DNA of 52,645 bases from Acidobacteriota bacterium (GTDB taxonomy: Bacteria > Acidobacteriota > Terriglobia > Bryobacterales > Bryobacteraceae), in contig JAFKEE010000063.1 of NCBI GenBank assembly GCA_017307505.1, positions 1 through 52,645 on the forward strand. Direction: 5' to 3'. Below, piece after piece: positions 42,186 to 51,684 of this stretch. How positions within the stretch are numbered: position 1 is the first letter of the stretch; each line of letters opens with the position of its first letter. The notes below the pieces were generated by a model. The model had not been told where the DNA came from. It ran no database searches and worked only from the letters and a program-made list of their open reading frames with translations. Made by a program: the position numbers and the translations under genes.

Positions 42186-44315
42186 TTACGCAAGCCTCAA
42201 CACATGCACCAGCTGGTCGATCAGCCAGATGCCGGGGAACGGGGCGATGATGCCGCCCAGCCCGTAGACCAGCAGGTTGCGCCGCAACAGGCTGGCTGCC
42301 GATTCCGGCCGGTATTTCACGCCGCGCAGCGCCAGCGGCACCAGCACGATGATGATCAGCGCATTGAAGATCACCGCTGAGAGCACGGCGCTCTGCGGGT
42401 TGTGCAGCCCCATGATGTTCAGCGCGCCGAGAGCCGGGTAGGTCGCCATGAACATCGCCGGGATGATCGCGAAGTACTTGGCCACGTCGTTCGCAATCGA
42501 GAACGTAGTGAGCGCGCCGCGGGTGATCAGCAACTGTTTGCCGATGGCCACCACTTCAATCAGCTTGGTGGGATTGGAATCCAGGTCCACCATGTTGCCG
42601 GCTTCCTTGGCGGCCATGGTGCCGGTATTCATCGCGAGCCCGACATCGGCCTGTGCCAGAGCCGGAGCGTCATTCGTCCCATCGCCAGTCATTGCCACGA
42701 GGCGGCCGTCGCTCTGCTCCTTGCGGATGTAAGCGAGTTTGTCCGCCGGCGATGCCTGCGCCAGGAAGTCATCGACCCCGGCTTCCGCCGCAATGGCGGC
42801 AGCCGTCAACGGGTTGTCGCCAGTGATCATCACGCTACGGATGCCCATGGCGCGCAACTGGCCCAGCCGCTCTTTCATACCGCCCTTGACGATGTCCTTC
42901 AGGTAGATGACACCTAGCGCCCGGGACCCGTCGGCCACTGCCAGCGGCGTGCCGCCCAGGCGCGAGATGCGTTCCGAGATCGCGGTGAGATCCTGAGGCA
43001 CGCGCCCGCCCTGCTCCTTCACGAACTGGCAGATCGATTCCGTCGCGCCCTTGCGCAGCCGGCGCTGATCGATATCGACGCCGCTCATGCGGGTATAGGC
43101 GGAGAACGGAATAAAGTGCGCCTCGTGATGGGCCACTTCGCGGCCGCGCAGACCGTACTTCTGTTTCGCCAGCACGACGACCGAACGTCCTTCCGGAGTC
43201 TCGTCGGCCAGGCTCGACAACTGCGCCGCATCGGCCAGTTCGCTTTCGGTGACCCCAGGCACGGGGATGAACTCCACGGCTTCGCGGTTGCCGATCGTGA
43301 TGGTGCCCGTCTTGTCGAGCAGCAGCGTATTGACGTCGCCGGAAGCTTCCACCGCGCGCCCGCTCATGGCCAGAACGTTGTGCTGCATCACACGGTCCAT
43401 ACCGGCGATACCGATGGCGGACAGCAGCCCGCCGATGGTCGTTGGAATCAGGCAGACCAGCAGCGACACCAGGACCGCCACCGATGGGACGGAACCAGTG
43501 CCGGATGCGCCGGCGCTGTACTGCGCAAACGGCTGGAGCGTGACTACGGCCAGCAGGAAGATGAGGGTCAGACCGGCGATGAGAATGTTCAGCGCAATCT
43601 CATTGGGCGTCTTCTGGCGCTCCGCGCCTTCCACCAGCGCGATCATGCGGTCGAGGAACGTCTCGCCGGGGTTCGAGGTGATCCGGATGCGCACCTGGTC
43701 CGACAGGATCTTCGTGCCGCCGGTCACCGCGCTGCGGTCGCCGCCGGATTCCCGAATCACAGGGGCGCTTTCGCCCGTGATCACCGACTCGTCGACCGTC
43801 GCGATGCCTTCGATCACCTCGCCGTCGCCAGGGATGAGGTCCCCGGCTTCGCAGATCACCACATCTCCAGCGCGCAACATGGAAGCCGATACCGACTCAG
43901 TAGCTCCGCCGGACTTCACACGCTTGGCCACGGAATCCGTCTTCGTCTTCCTCAGGGCATCGGCCTGCGCCTTGCCGCGCGCTTCGGCCATTGCCTCAGC
44001 AAAGTTGGCGAAAAGGACTGTGAACCAAAGCCACAGCGAGATCTGCGCCGTGAACCCGATGCCGCCGGCGCCGGTGGCCAGGTCGCGCACCATGAACAAG
44101 GTGGTCATCAGGGCCCCGGCTTCCACCACGAAGATCACCGGGTTCTTCAGCAGGACCTTGGGGTTCAGCTTGACGAACGATTCGATGATGGCGCGCCGCA
44201 GAATCTGCGGGTCGAACAGCGGACGGGCATGGGTCAGTTTCTTCGGCAGCAGTTCGCTGCCTTCCACTGGCTGCTGCGGTGTCTCCACCGGTACTTCTTT
44301 GGTAGCTTGCGGCAT
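42186..44315 (-). CDS. kdpB: Potassium-transporting P-type ATPase subunit B
   Basis: 709 residues, a little longer than E. coli KdpB because of an N-terminal extension (about 25 residues). P-type ATPase landmarks: phosphorylation motif DKTGTIT, TGES (GESAPV form [11 protein letters not shown]), KGATES, and the hinge [18 protein letters not shown]. It hydrolyses ATP to drive K+ import through KdpA. ATG 44315 lies two bases after the kdpA stop, with GGGGAGG inside the kdpA end. Confidence 0.97.
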   Translation of the reverse strand: MPQATKEVPVETPQQPVEGSELLPKKLTHARPLFDPQILRRAIIESFVKLNPKVLLKNPVIFVVEAGALMTTLFMVRDLATGAGGIGFTAQISLWLWFTVLFANFAEAMAEARGKAQADALRKTKTDSVAKRVKSGGATESVSASMLRAGDVVICEAGDLIPGDGEVIEGIATVDESVITGESAPVIRESGGDRSAVTGGTKILSDQVRIRITSNPGETFLDRMIALVEGAERQKTPNEIALNILIAGLTLIFLLAVVTLQPFAQYSAGASGTGSVPSVAVLVSLLVCLIPTTIGGLLSAIGIAGMDRVMQHNVLAMSGRAVEASGDVNTLLLDKTGTITIGNREAVEFIPVPGVTESELADAAQLSSLADETPEGRSVVVLAKQKYGLRGREVAHHEAHFIPFSAYTRMSGVDIDQRRLRKGATESICQFVKEQGGRVPQDLTAISERISRLGGTPLAVADGSRALGVIYLKDIVKGGMKERLGQLRAMGIRSVMITGDNPLTAAAIAAEAGVDDFLAQASPADKLAYIRKEQSDGRLVAMTGDGTNDAPALAQADVGLAMNTGTMAAKEAGNMVDLDSNPTKLIEVVAIGKQLLITRGALTTFSIANDVAKYFAIIPAMFMATYPALGALNIMGLHNPQSAVLSAVIFNALIIIVLVPLALRGVKYRPESAASLLRRNLLVYGLGGIIAPFPGIWLIDQLVHVLRLA

Positions 44316-44316
44316 G

Positions 44317-46107
44317 TTAGAAGAGCCTCCCCTGTTGCATCAGGAAGTGTTCGACAATCGGGGTCAGCGAGAGAGCCGGGAAGAACGTCAGCGCGCCGAC
44401 AATCACCACGGTGCCCGCCAGCAGGCCCACGAACAGAGGGCCGTGCGTCGGGAATGTTCCGCTGGTCACCGGTACGCGCTTCTTGGCGGCCAGGCTGCCC
44501 GCGGCCGCCATCAGAGGGATGATCATCAGGAAGCGGCCCACCAGCATGGCCAGGCCGATGGTGAGGTTGTACCAGGGCGTGTTCGCGCTGATGCCCGCGA
44601 AGGCGCTGCCGTTGTTTGCAGCACCGCTGGAGTAGGCGTAAAGGATCTCCGCCAGGCCGTGCGGGCCGCTGTTATTCAAGTTGCCCACGCCCGGTCCATA
44701 CGACCCGTTCCAGTAAGCATCCTTCGGGAACTGGATGACGGCCGTGATGCCCGAGAAGAGCAGGATGGCCGCCGACGTCGCCAGCATGGCCAGCATCGCC
44801 ATCTTCACTTCCTTGCTCTCGATCTTCTTGCCCAGGTACTCCGGAGTGCGGCCAACCATGAGCCCGGCGATGAAGACCGCCACGATGGCGAAGAGCAGCA
44901 TGCCGTAGAGGCCAGCGCCCACGCCGCCGAAGATGACTTCGCCCAGGTGCAGGTTGAAGAGCGGCACCAGCCCGCCCAGGGGCGTGAAGCTGTCGTGCAT
45001 GCCGTTCACCGCACCGCAGCTGGCATCGGTGGTGATGGTGGCGAATAGTGCGGTTGCGGCGATTCCGAACCGCACTTCCTTGCCCTCCATGTTGCCGCCC
45101 GGCTGGTTGGCCGTGGCCGCTGTCTGGATGCCCAGCTTCGCCAGGACCGGGTTGCCCGCCTGCTCCGAGGCGTACAACGCAAAGACCCCGGCAAAGAAGA
45201 GAAGGCTCATAGCCGCGAAGAGAGCCCAGCCTTGCCTTGTATCGCCCACCATGCGGCCGAACGTGTAGGTGAGTCCGGCGGGGATGATGAAGATCATCAG
45301 CATCTGCACGAAGTTCGTGAGCGGCGTCGGATTCTCGAACGGGTGGGCGGAGTTCGCATTGAAGAAGCCGCCACCATTGGTGCCGATCATCTTGATGGCT
45401 TCCTGCGAAGCCACCGGCCCTTGAGCGAGGACCTGCGCCTTGCCCTCCACGGTAGTCACTTGCGTATAGGGGCTCAGGTTCTGAATGACGCCCTGCGAGC
45501 AGAGGAACAACGCGCCCACCAGCGACAGGGGCAGCAACAGGTAGAGCGTGCCCCGCACGAGGTCGACCCAGAAGTTGCCGAGCGACGAGGACTGCTGCCG
45601 GGCGAAGCCGCGGATCACGGCAACGGCAATAGCGATACCCGCCGCCGCCGAGACGAAGTTCTGAACCGTGAGCCCGGCCATCTGCACCAGGTAGCTGAGT
45701 GTGGTCTCGCCCACATAGCTTTGCCAGTTGGTGTTGGTGACGAACGATACGGCGGTATTGAACGCGAGGTCCGGGGTCATGGCCGTCGCGCCGCCGGGCG
45801 CATGCGCGCCGGAAAAGCCCTGCGGATTCGCGGGCAGCACGCCCTGCAGCCGCTGCAGAAGATAGAGCACAACAAAGCTGAACAGGCTGAACGAGAGCAG
45901 GCTGGCCGTGTACTTGGTCCAGCGCTGCTCTTCCTTCTCATCCACGCCGCCCAGAGCGTAGAGGAGCTTCTCCACGGGCCGCAGCACCGGGTGGAGGAAA
46001 GTCCGCTCACCCGCAAACAGCCGCGTCATGAAGACGCCCAGCGGCTTCGTCACGGCAAGGATCACCGTGAAGAAGACCAGAATCTGAAGCACACCCAGTG
46101 TAGTCAT
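44317..46107 (-). CDS. kdpA: Potassium-transporting ATPase subunit A
   Basis: 596 residues with ten predicted helices; the channel-like subunit that binds K+. Selectivity-filter-type loops are visible at [42 protein letters not shown] and [13 protein letters not shown]. Longer than E. coli KdpA (557), mainly in the region after the second helix (KQ-rich absence, [15 protein letters not shown]). ATG 46107 follows kdpF by nine bases, with AAGGGA upstream. Confidence 0.97.
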   Translation of the reverse strand: MTTLGVLQILVFFTVILAVTKPLGVFMTRLFAGERTFLHPVLRPVEKLLYALGGVDEKEEQRWTKYTASLLSFSLFSFVVLYLLQRLQGVLPANPQGFSGAHAPGGATAMTPDLAFNTAVSFVTNTNWQSYVGETTLSYLVQMAGLTVQNFVSAAAGIAIAVAVIRGFARQQSSSLGNFWVDLVRGTLYLLLPLSLVGALFLCSQGVIQNLSPYTQVTTVEGKAQVLAQGPVASQEAIKMIGTNGGGFFNANSAHPFENPTPLTNFVQMLMIFIIPAGLTYTFGRMVGDTRQGWALFAAMSLLFFAGVFALYASEQAGNPVLAKLGIQTAATANQPGGNMEGKEVRFGIAATALFATITTDASCGAVNGMHDSFTPLGGLVPLFNLHLGEVIFGGVGAGLYGMLLFAIVAVFIAGLMVGRTPEYLGKKIESKEVKMAMLAMLATSAAILLFSGITAVIQFPKDAYWNGSYGPGVGNLNNSGPHGLAEILYAYSSGAANNGSAFAGISANTPWYNLTIGLAMLVGRFLMIIPLMAAAGSLAAKKRVPVTSGTFPTHGPLFVGLLAGTVVIVGALTFFPALSLTPIVEHFLMQQGRLF

Positions 46108-46116
46108 GGCAGTCCC

Positions 46117-46200
46117 TTAGAAGCGCTCCGGCTTCAACAATGCATAGATGAGGTAGAGGAACAGCAGTACGGCAGCGATCCCCGCGATCACGTAGTCCAT
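46117..46200 (-). CDS. kdpF: KdpF, small subunit of the potassium ATPase
   Basis: 27-residue single-helix protein: starts MDYVIAGIAAVLL and ends YALLKPERF, matching KdpF, whose typical ending is L-x-x-PE-x-F. ATG 46200 has AAAGG upstream. KdpF stabilises the KdpABC complex in the membrane. Too short for usual gene calling and easily missed. Confidence 0.93.
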   Translation of the reverse strand: MDYVIAGIAAVLLFLYLIYALLKPERF

Positions 46201-46240
46201 TTCGATTTACCTTTCTTCGGGCTCGCGCCGGCCAGGCGCA

Positions 46241-46324
46241 TCAGAGTTTTTCGCAGGCCCGCGTGAACCACCAGCACGCGACAAAGAAGGCCACCGCGAT
46301 GGCCAGGTAGAAGAGATCAAGCAT
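46241..46324 (-). CDS. 27-residue single-span membrane protein upstream of kdpF
   Basis: Starts MLDLFYLAIAVAFF and ends WWFTRACEKL. One helix with a Cys/Arg/Glu/Lys C-terminal tail (TRACEKL). The start is ATG 46324 with GAGG upstream, eight bases after the stop of the 156-residue gene; the stop is 40 bases before kdpF. Same length as KdpF but different tail (no PERF). I recall similar short peptides upstream of kdpF in Acidobacteriota and other phyla. A second accessory peptide of the Kdp complex is the likely role. Confidence 0.82.
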   Translation of the reverse strand: MLDLFYLAIAVAFFVACWWFTRACEKL

Positions 46325-46332
46325 TGAGCACC

Positions 46333-46803
46333 TCACTCTGAATCGGAGAAGACCACCTGATGTCCGGCGGACCGCAATCGCGCCGCCAGCCGGAATTTTC
46401 CGGAAGGCCACCATCCGCGATGTCCGCCGATTACAAGCACGGAGCGGGGGCGCAGCGCCGCGTGGATGGTCTGCCAGGGATCGCGGCACCGCCGCACATC
46501 GATGCGCGTCTCCAACTGGCTGTCTTCCAGCACAAGCTGGAATTCGCGGATCAGGTGGCCGGACGAAACGGGCGGCTCGTCCAGCGGTAGCGGATAGGGC
46601 ACCACTTGCGGCACCAGCAGCCGGATGGCGGTGGCCACGCCCTGCGCCAATCGGCCCGCGGCCTGCAGGGCAGCCAGCGTTTCCCTGACCGTCGTGAATA
46701 GCACGACGATCTCAAAGGAGTGCAGGTCAGCTCGAAACGGACCGGTTTCTGCCGCTCTGGCCGGCCCCGACTCTGCCCGATGAATCACGGATTGCGGAAT
46801 CAT
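46333..46803 (-). CDS. Conserved 156-residue protein, first gene of the kdpF-ABC operon
   Basis: Soluble, alpha/beta. The N-terminal ~25 residues are probably unstructured. Then come SFEIVVLFTTVRETLAALQAAGRLAQG, a strand with IRLLVPQVVPYPLPLDEPPV, the Cys-containing DVRRCRDPWQTIHAALRPRSVLVIGGHRGWWPSGKFRLAARL, and a closing HQVVFSD. The fold order resembles a minimal universal-stress-protein-like Rossmann domain (two strands, LVPQVVPYPLP loop, VIGG). It has no ATP-binding GxxG-loop of the usual kind. I recall similar proteins next to kdp in Acidobacteriota. Possible K+ or nucleotide sensor, function unknown. ATG 46803 is preceded by GGAG and the candidate KdpE box. Confidence 0.8.
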   Translation of the reverse strand: MIPQSVIHRAESGPARAAETGPFRADLHSFEIVVLFTTVRETLAALQAAGRLAQGVATAIRLLVPQVVPYPLPLDEPPVSSGHLIREFQLVLEDSQLETRIDVRRCRDPWQTIHAALRPRSVLVIGGHRGWWPSGKFRLAARLRSAGHQVVFSDSE

Positions 46804-46837
46804 GTCCTAGCTCCGATTTCGAGCTTACGGAGCAGGG

Positions 46838-46865
46838 CATAAGGAAGTCATAAGGGCGGGCTAAG
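46838..46865 (-). promoter_or_regulatory. Candidate KdpE binding site: three direct repeats at 11-bp spacing
   Basis: CATAAG at 46838-46843, CATAAG at 46849-46854 and GCTAAG at 46860-46865 are spaced exactly 11 bp. OmpR/PhoB-class regulators such as KdpE bind tandem repeats at this period. It lies 35-62 bp upstream of the first gene of the kdp structural operon and downstream of kdpE, as expected for activation of that operon. Confidence 0.6.
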
Positions 46866-46901
46866 GATTCCATTGTCGCCGCCACACTCTTCGCAAGTGG
46901 T

Positions 46902-47593
<692 letters not shown>

Positions 47594-47597
<4 letters not shown>

Positions 47598-49060
47598 ATG
47601 CGGACTCCCTCCAACGGCAACCGGAGGCAGAACTCCGCGCCCGCGCCGGAAGCCCCTTCGATATGCAGGCTGCCACCGTGGGCCTTGAGGATCTCGCGGG
47701 CGATGTGCAGGCCCAGACCCGTGCCGGGCACCGTGCCCTTCGACGTGTTGCGCCGGTAGTAAACCTGGAACACCTTCTCGCGCTCCTTCTCGGGAATGCC
47801 TTTGCCCTGGTCGATCACGCGGATCTCCATGGCCCCATCCACTACGGCCGCGGTGAGGCGGAGTGGCGACTCCGGCGGCGAATATTTCAGTGCGTTGTCG
47901 ATCAACTGCCGCACCGCCAGCGCGATGAGGTCGGGATCGAACAACACGGCCGGCAGGTCGTCCGCCGCTTCCACCGTCGCGGCGCGGCCCTCCAGCCTCG
48001 ACTGGAAGGTCGAGAGCACATGGGCCAGGAATGACGGCACATGCTGGGCCTGCTTCTCGACGAGGACCTTGCCCGCTTCGATCTGAGACATCCGCACGGC
48101 CTCATTGACGAGCAGGGTGAGGCGGTCTGTTTCTTCGTCGATGATCTCAGTGAACTCGCGGACATCCGGAGCTACCCGGTCCGGCTCGCTCAGGATCGAG
48201 GTGGAGGCTGCCTTGATCGAGGTGAGGGGTGTCTTGAACTCGTGAGCGATCGCGTCGAGGAGGGTGGATTTGAATTCCTCGCTCTGCCGGGCCGCCTCTG
48301 CTTTGCTGGCGATTTCGGCCGACCGGGCGCGTTCCAGGGCGATGGCCACGAGGTTGACCAGCGCCTCCATGGCTCCGTCGGAGCAGGACAACCCCAGCAT
48401 GGCGACACTTCCGATGGGCCGTCCACCCAGCGTAATGGGCAGCACCATCAGCAGCCTGGAGGCATCGGAACTCCGGACACCGTCGAGCGCGACCTGTTTC
48501 AACCGGTCATCGATGGTAGGCAGATCCCCGGCGCCGCCGCGGTAGACCTCGCCTTCGGCCGCATCATAGAGTGCGACCGCGGGACAGTCGAAGGCCTGGG
48601 CGATGAAGCGGGCGGCCTGCTGCCCTACCGGCTGCGCCGTGTCGGTGAGCAGAATCGACCGGCTGAAGGAGTAGAGGCGTTCCGTCTCCTGCTGCCGCTC
48701 GCGCGCTTCGACGGCCTGCATCTTCGCGCGGTTCGACAGGTGGCTGGCGACCAGGGCTGTTGCCAGAAACGCGCACAAGGCCACCCAGTTCTCCGGATCG
48801 GCGATGGTGAAGCGGCCCAGCGGCGGCAGGAAGAAGAAGTTGAAGCACAGGACCGCCACAAGAGAGGCAGCGACCGCTTCGTGAAGCCCCCAAGCCGTCG
48901 CCAGGCCCAGGACGACGATGAGGAACGCAAAGCCCACGGTCGTGGCATTCACGACCAGGCCCATGCGCGCCACAGCCGTGACCAACAGCACGATTGCGAT
49001 TCCAGCGGTGGAGCGAAGAATCGTACCCCACACACCTAACCGCCGTTCCCACATGCTCAT
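47594..49060 (-). CDS. kdpD: KdpD-like histidine kinase lacking the KdpD-N and USP domains
   Basis: 488 residues, about half of E. coli KdpD. It starts directly with the four-helix DUF4118 membrane domain (residues 15-105; LCFNFFFLPPLGRFTIADPENWVAL is the KdpD signature), then a GAF-like domain (about 130-245), HisKA (IAHEFKTPLTSIK), and HATPase (LIDNALKYS, DQGKGIPEKEREKVF, GTGLGLHIA). The missing input domains are encoded as two separate proteins at the operon end. It overlaps kdpE (ATGA) and begins 84 bp after the permease stop. Confidence 0.94.
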
Positions 49061-49143
49061 GGCTCCGCCTCAATCATCGGCAAGGTTGCGCCTTTCACTC
49101 TGTGATGATGGCACGCCTGCACCGCGGCGCAAGCGTGCTCAGG

Positions 49144-51330
49144 TCAATGTCCAGCGGACTGGTCTATGTCCTTGAGGATCTCCGCCCGCTGGTCGGTATG
49201 CAGCTCCGTTTTCAGCCGGCGCAGGGCTACACCCACGACGTCGCGGTGGCGCAGGCGGTGCCCGGGACCGGACGAGGACAGATCGCGCCACAGCTCGTGC
49301 AACAGCTCGATGTCTTCGGGCCACAGGCGGGGCGGGTGCGGTCCCAAGTTGACGAAACTCGGCCGTTCGGCCGGATCGTCGGGGACCACCTCCAGGGAGA
49401 TGGCCGGCCGCGGTTCCGGCAGCCGCTCCCACTGGATGCCGATAGCGTGACCCTGTTGGGCCGTGGTGATTTTCGGGGAGGTGCCGATGACGATGCGCGA
49501 CGACTGGAGGCGCGCCGCTGTTTCCACCAGGGCTCCGTTGGGATCGTCGCCCGGCACGGTGAGCAGCTTGACCGATTTGCCTTCCTTCTCCGCCAGCGTC
49601 ACCACCTTGGTGAACAACTCGGATTCCCGCTCAGTGAAAGGGGCATCCTCATCGGAGATGGACACTGCCACGATATCGATTTTGCGGATGTCGGTCTTCT
49701 GGAGCACCCGGTGGAGGTGATTCAGCCGGTTTGGATTGCGCACGGCTACCAGGACGTTGCCGGGCCGCACGTCAAGGATCTCGGTCGAGACGCCCTCGGC
49801 ATCTTCCAGCCGGAACTGCTCGTGACCCGCATCCAAAGCCAGCGCGCGCCGGCGGTTCAGCTTCTCGGAGACAGTGAAGAGGATGAAGAAGGCCAGGGTG
49901 AAGATGACGCCGGAGACCGTCGCGATCTTCTTGGTCAGGACGTTGGTGATGGCCAGGGTGAACAGCGACAGGGCAATCAGGCCCAGGCCGACGGGCAACT
50001 CGATGCCGCCGATGTGCAGGTTGAGCGGCACTTTCCACTCGCGCGGCCGCTTGTCCTTGAAGCGCAGCACCAGCACCGAGGTCGCGTTGAAGGCAAAGCT
50101 CCACACGACGCCGAAGGCGTACGCCTCGCCCAGCAGGTAGACATCGCCACGGCTGAGGATGATGGTTACGATCTGCAGCGCGACGATCATGTTCACGAGG
50201 CGGTGGGTTGTGCCGTATTTCTTATGAGGGCTGCGGAACCAGTTGGGGAGGACGTTGTCTTCCGCCACGCGGTTCAGAACGCCGTTCGAACCGATGATGG
50301 CGGTGTTGACGGCGCCGGAGAGGATGAGCGCGCCGACAAAAACGACGAAGGCGTGGAAGAGCAAGCGCAGAGCCAGAGGCCCGTCCAGGTTCATTGCCAG
50401 GCCGCCGATGAGGTTGTCCAGGAACAGCTTGCGGTCGGTGTCCGGGATGATCATCACGGCGAAGAACGAGACCAGCGAGGTGAAGACCAGGGAGTAGATG
50501 AAGATCACCAGGCCGGCGCGTTCCAGGTTCTTCAGCTTGGGGTGGGCGATCTCGCGGTTTACCTGCGCGAGCGACTCCTCCCCCGACATGGCGAGCAGCG
50601 AATGGCCCAGGCCCACGAGGATGGCGACAGCGGGGATCATCTGAACCCAGGATCCGGGCAGCCAGCCGAGGGACTCCTCGCTCAGTTTGATGTTGCCGAG
50701 GACGGGCATCGGCACGGCCTGGAAGTGGCCGCGCAAGATGGTGTACAGACACCAGGCGATGAGGATCACCACCATCAGCGTGGTGATCTGCATGATGCGC
50801 AGCGCTTTATGGCTCGACTCGTGAATGCCGATGATGTTCTTGCGCCAGAAGTAGACGGTCACCACCAAGGCGAAGATTACGGCGAAGCCGGCTTCGCTGA
50901 TGAGGTGCGGCTGGTGGAAGAAGTGCTCGGCCGTTTCGTTGATCAGCCCGGCCAGGTAGAGACCGGCGGAGACGCCGCTGATGGGGCCGGTGAGCACGTA
51001 GTCGAACATGAGGGCCGAGACGGCGAGTTTGGCCATGCGCGACCCGAGCGCCTCGTGGACGACGCGGTAGACGCCGCCGCGGACGTACATGGCGCAGCCC
51101 TCGATGTACACGGCGCGCACCGCGTACGAGAAGAGCATGATGGCCAGGATGAACCAGGGGGCGGACTTGCCGATGGCTTTTTCGGTGATACCTCCGACGT
51201 AGTAGGCCGAGGAGGCCAAGTCAGAGAGGACAATGGCGGCGGCCCGCCAGAAGGAAATGAACGAGAGGGCAATCGTTGAGGCGATGACAACTCGGTTTGG
51301 AGTCATCGCCACTCGCTGTGACGCTTCCAC
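49144..51330 (-). CDS. KimA-like APC-family permease with C-terminal USP-like domain, probable K+ importer
   Basis: 728 residues from GTG 51330 (AGGAG nine bases upstream). About 12 helices in residues 10-500, with LSDLASSAYYVGGITEKA near the first helix, FDYVLTGPISGVSAGLYL and GHSLLAMSGEESLAQVNREI, positions that align by eye with KimA (DALSSVAYG, DYILTVAVSVSAG, ALTGVEAISN). The cytoplasmic tail has a USP-like fold (VLVAVRNPNRLNHLHRVLQKT, KIDIVAVSISDEDAP, SSRIVIGTSPKI). KimA is a proton-coupled K+ importer inhibited by c-di-AMP. A c-di-AMP riboswitch precedes this gene and kdpDE follow, which strengthens a K+ role; an amino acid transporter is the alternative. Confidence 0.85.
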   Translation of the reverse strand: MEASQRVAMTPNRVVIASTIALSFISFWRAAAIVLSDLASSAYYVGGITEKAIGKSAPWFILAIMLFSYAVRAVYIEGCAMYVRGGVYRVVHEALGSRMAKLAVSALMFDYVLTGPISGVSAGLYLAGLINETAEHFFHQPHLISEAGFAVIFALVVTVYFWRKNIIGIHESSHKALRIMQITTLMVVILIAWCLYTILRGHFQAVPMPVLGNIKLSEESLGWLPGSWVQMIPAVAILVGLGHSLLAMSGEESLAQVNREIAHPKLKNLERAGLVIFIYSLVFTSLVSFFAVMIIPDTDRKLFLDNLIGGLAMNLDGPLALRLLFHAFVVFVGALILSGAVNTAIIGSNGVLNRVAEDNVLPNWFRSPHKKYGTTHRLVNMIVALQIVTIILSRGDVYLLGEAYAFGVVWSFAFNATSVLVLRFKDKRPREWKVPLNLHIGGIELPVGLGLIALSLFTLAITNVLTKKIATVSGVIFTLAFFILFTVSEKLNRRRALALDAGHEQFRLEDAEGVSTEILDVRPGNVLVAVRNPNRLNHLHRVLQKTDIRKIDIVAVSISDEDAPFTERESELFTKVVTLAEKEGKSVKLLTVPGDDPNGALVETAARLQSSRIVIGTSPKITTAQQGHAIGIQWERLPEPRPAISLEVVPDDPAERPSFVNLGPHPPRLWPEDIELLHELWRDLSSSGPGHRLRHRDVVGVALRRLKTELHTDQRAEILKDIDQSAGH

Positions 51331-51346
51331 AAACGGCTCCTTGCGC

Positions 51347-51366
51347 GCACCCCTTCAGGGGGCTGC
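51347..51366 (-). promoter_or_regulatory. Hairpin in riboswitch expression platform next to the RBS
   Basis: A small stem (GCA/TGC plus CCCC/GGGG with one bulged G, loop CTGAA) lies between the aptamer and the AGGAG of the permease. No T-run follows, so translational control is at least as likely as termination. Confidence 0.4.
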
Positions 51367-51369
51367 GGC

Positions 51370-51495
51370 TTCTCAATTCGTCTGCGAGGTTAGCTGACGG
51401 GCTCGGGCTGAAAAGTACCCTACGGCCAAACGCTGCCGATACGCCCCGGGACTTGGGTCCCCCGCCCCCCTGCTTTTGCAGGAGGCTCGACGTTT
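51370..51495 (-). promoter_or_regulatory. c-di-AMP riboswitch (ydaO/yuaA class)
   Basis: On the minus strand the leader shows the hallmark blocks in order: a CCTGC-AAAA-GCAGG hairpin, GGGGGACCCAAGT (51463-51451), GGGGCGTATC, AGGGTACTTTTC, GCCCGAGCCCGTCA, GCTAACCTCG (51394-51385), then the 3' P1 strand GACG and GAG. CGTC near 51492-51489 can pair with GACG at 51382-51379 to close P1. This class binds c-di-AMP and generally turns genes off; K+ transporters are common targets. Limits are approximate. Confidence 0.92.
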
Positions 51496-51684
51496 ACAGG
51501 GTAGCACCTCGTGGGAAAGACGGCGGGCCGGCGGGGGGCGGGATGGTTCCGGTGTCCGGGGTGGGATGGAACGGTTTGGTTTTCAAAGAACTGGGGAAAT
51601 GGGCGATGAAGGCCGCAGAGCCGGTCAGGGGACCGGCTGCGGACGTGGGCGTCCGCCTTACCGATGTCAGGCCTTTGCGGGTGG
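51496..51684. other. Intergenic region upstream of the riboswitch
   Basis: 189 bp (354 bp between genes including the riboswitch leader). It must hold the promoter of the riboswitch transcript on the minus strand; I see no convincing -35/-10 pair. G-rich on the plus strand. Open frames here are compositional. Confidence 0.4.

Noticed and set aside
43249-46266. Long plus-strand open frames across kdpA and kdpB
   Set aside because: Antisense shadows of clearly recognisable kdp genes.
48994-51279. Very long open frame (over 700 codons) on the plus strand
   Set aside because: It is the antisense of the APC permease gene; its product is His/Gln/Asp-rich without motifs, an effect of GC-rich codon use.
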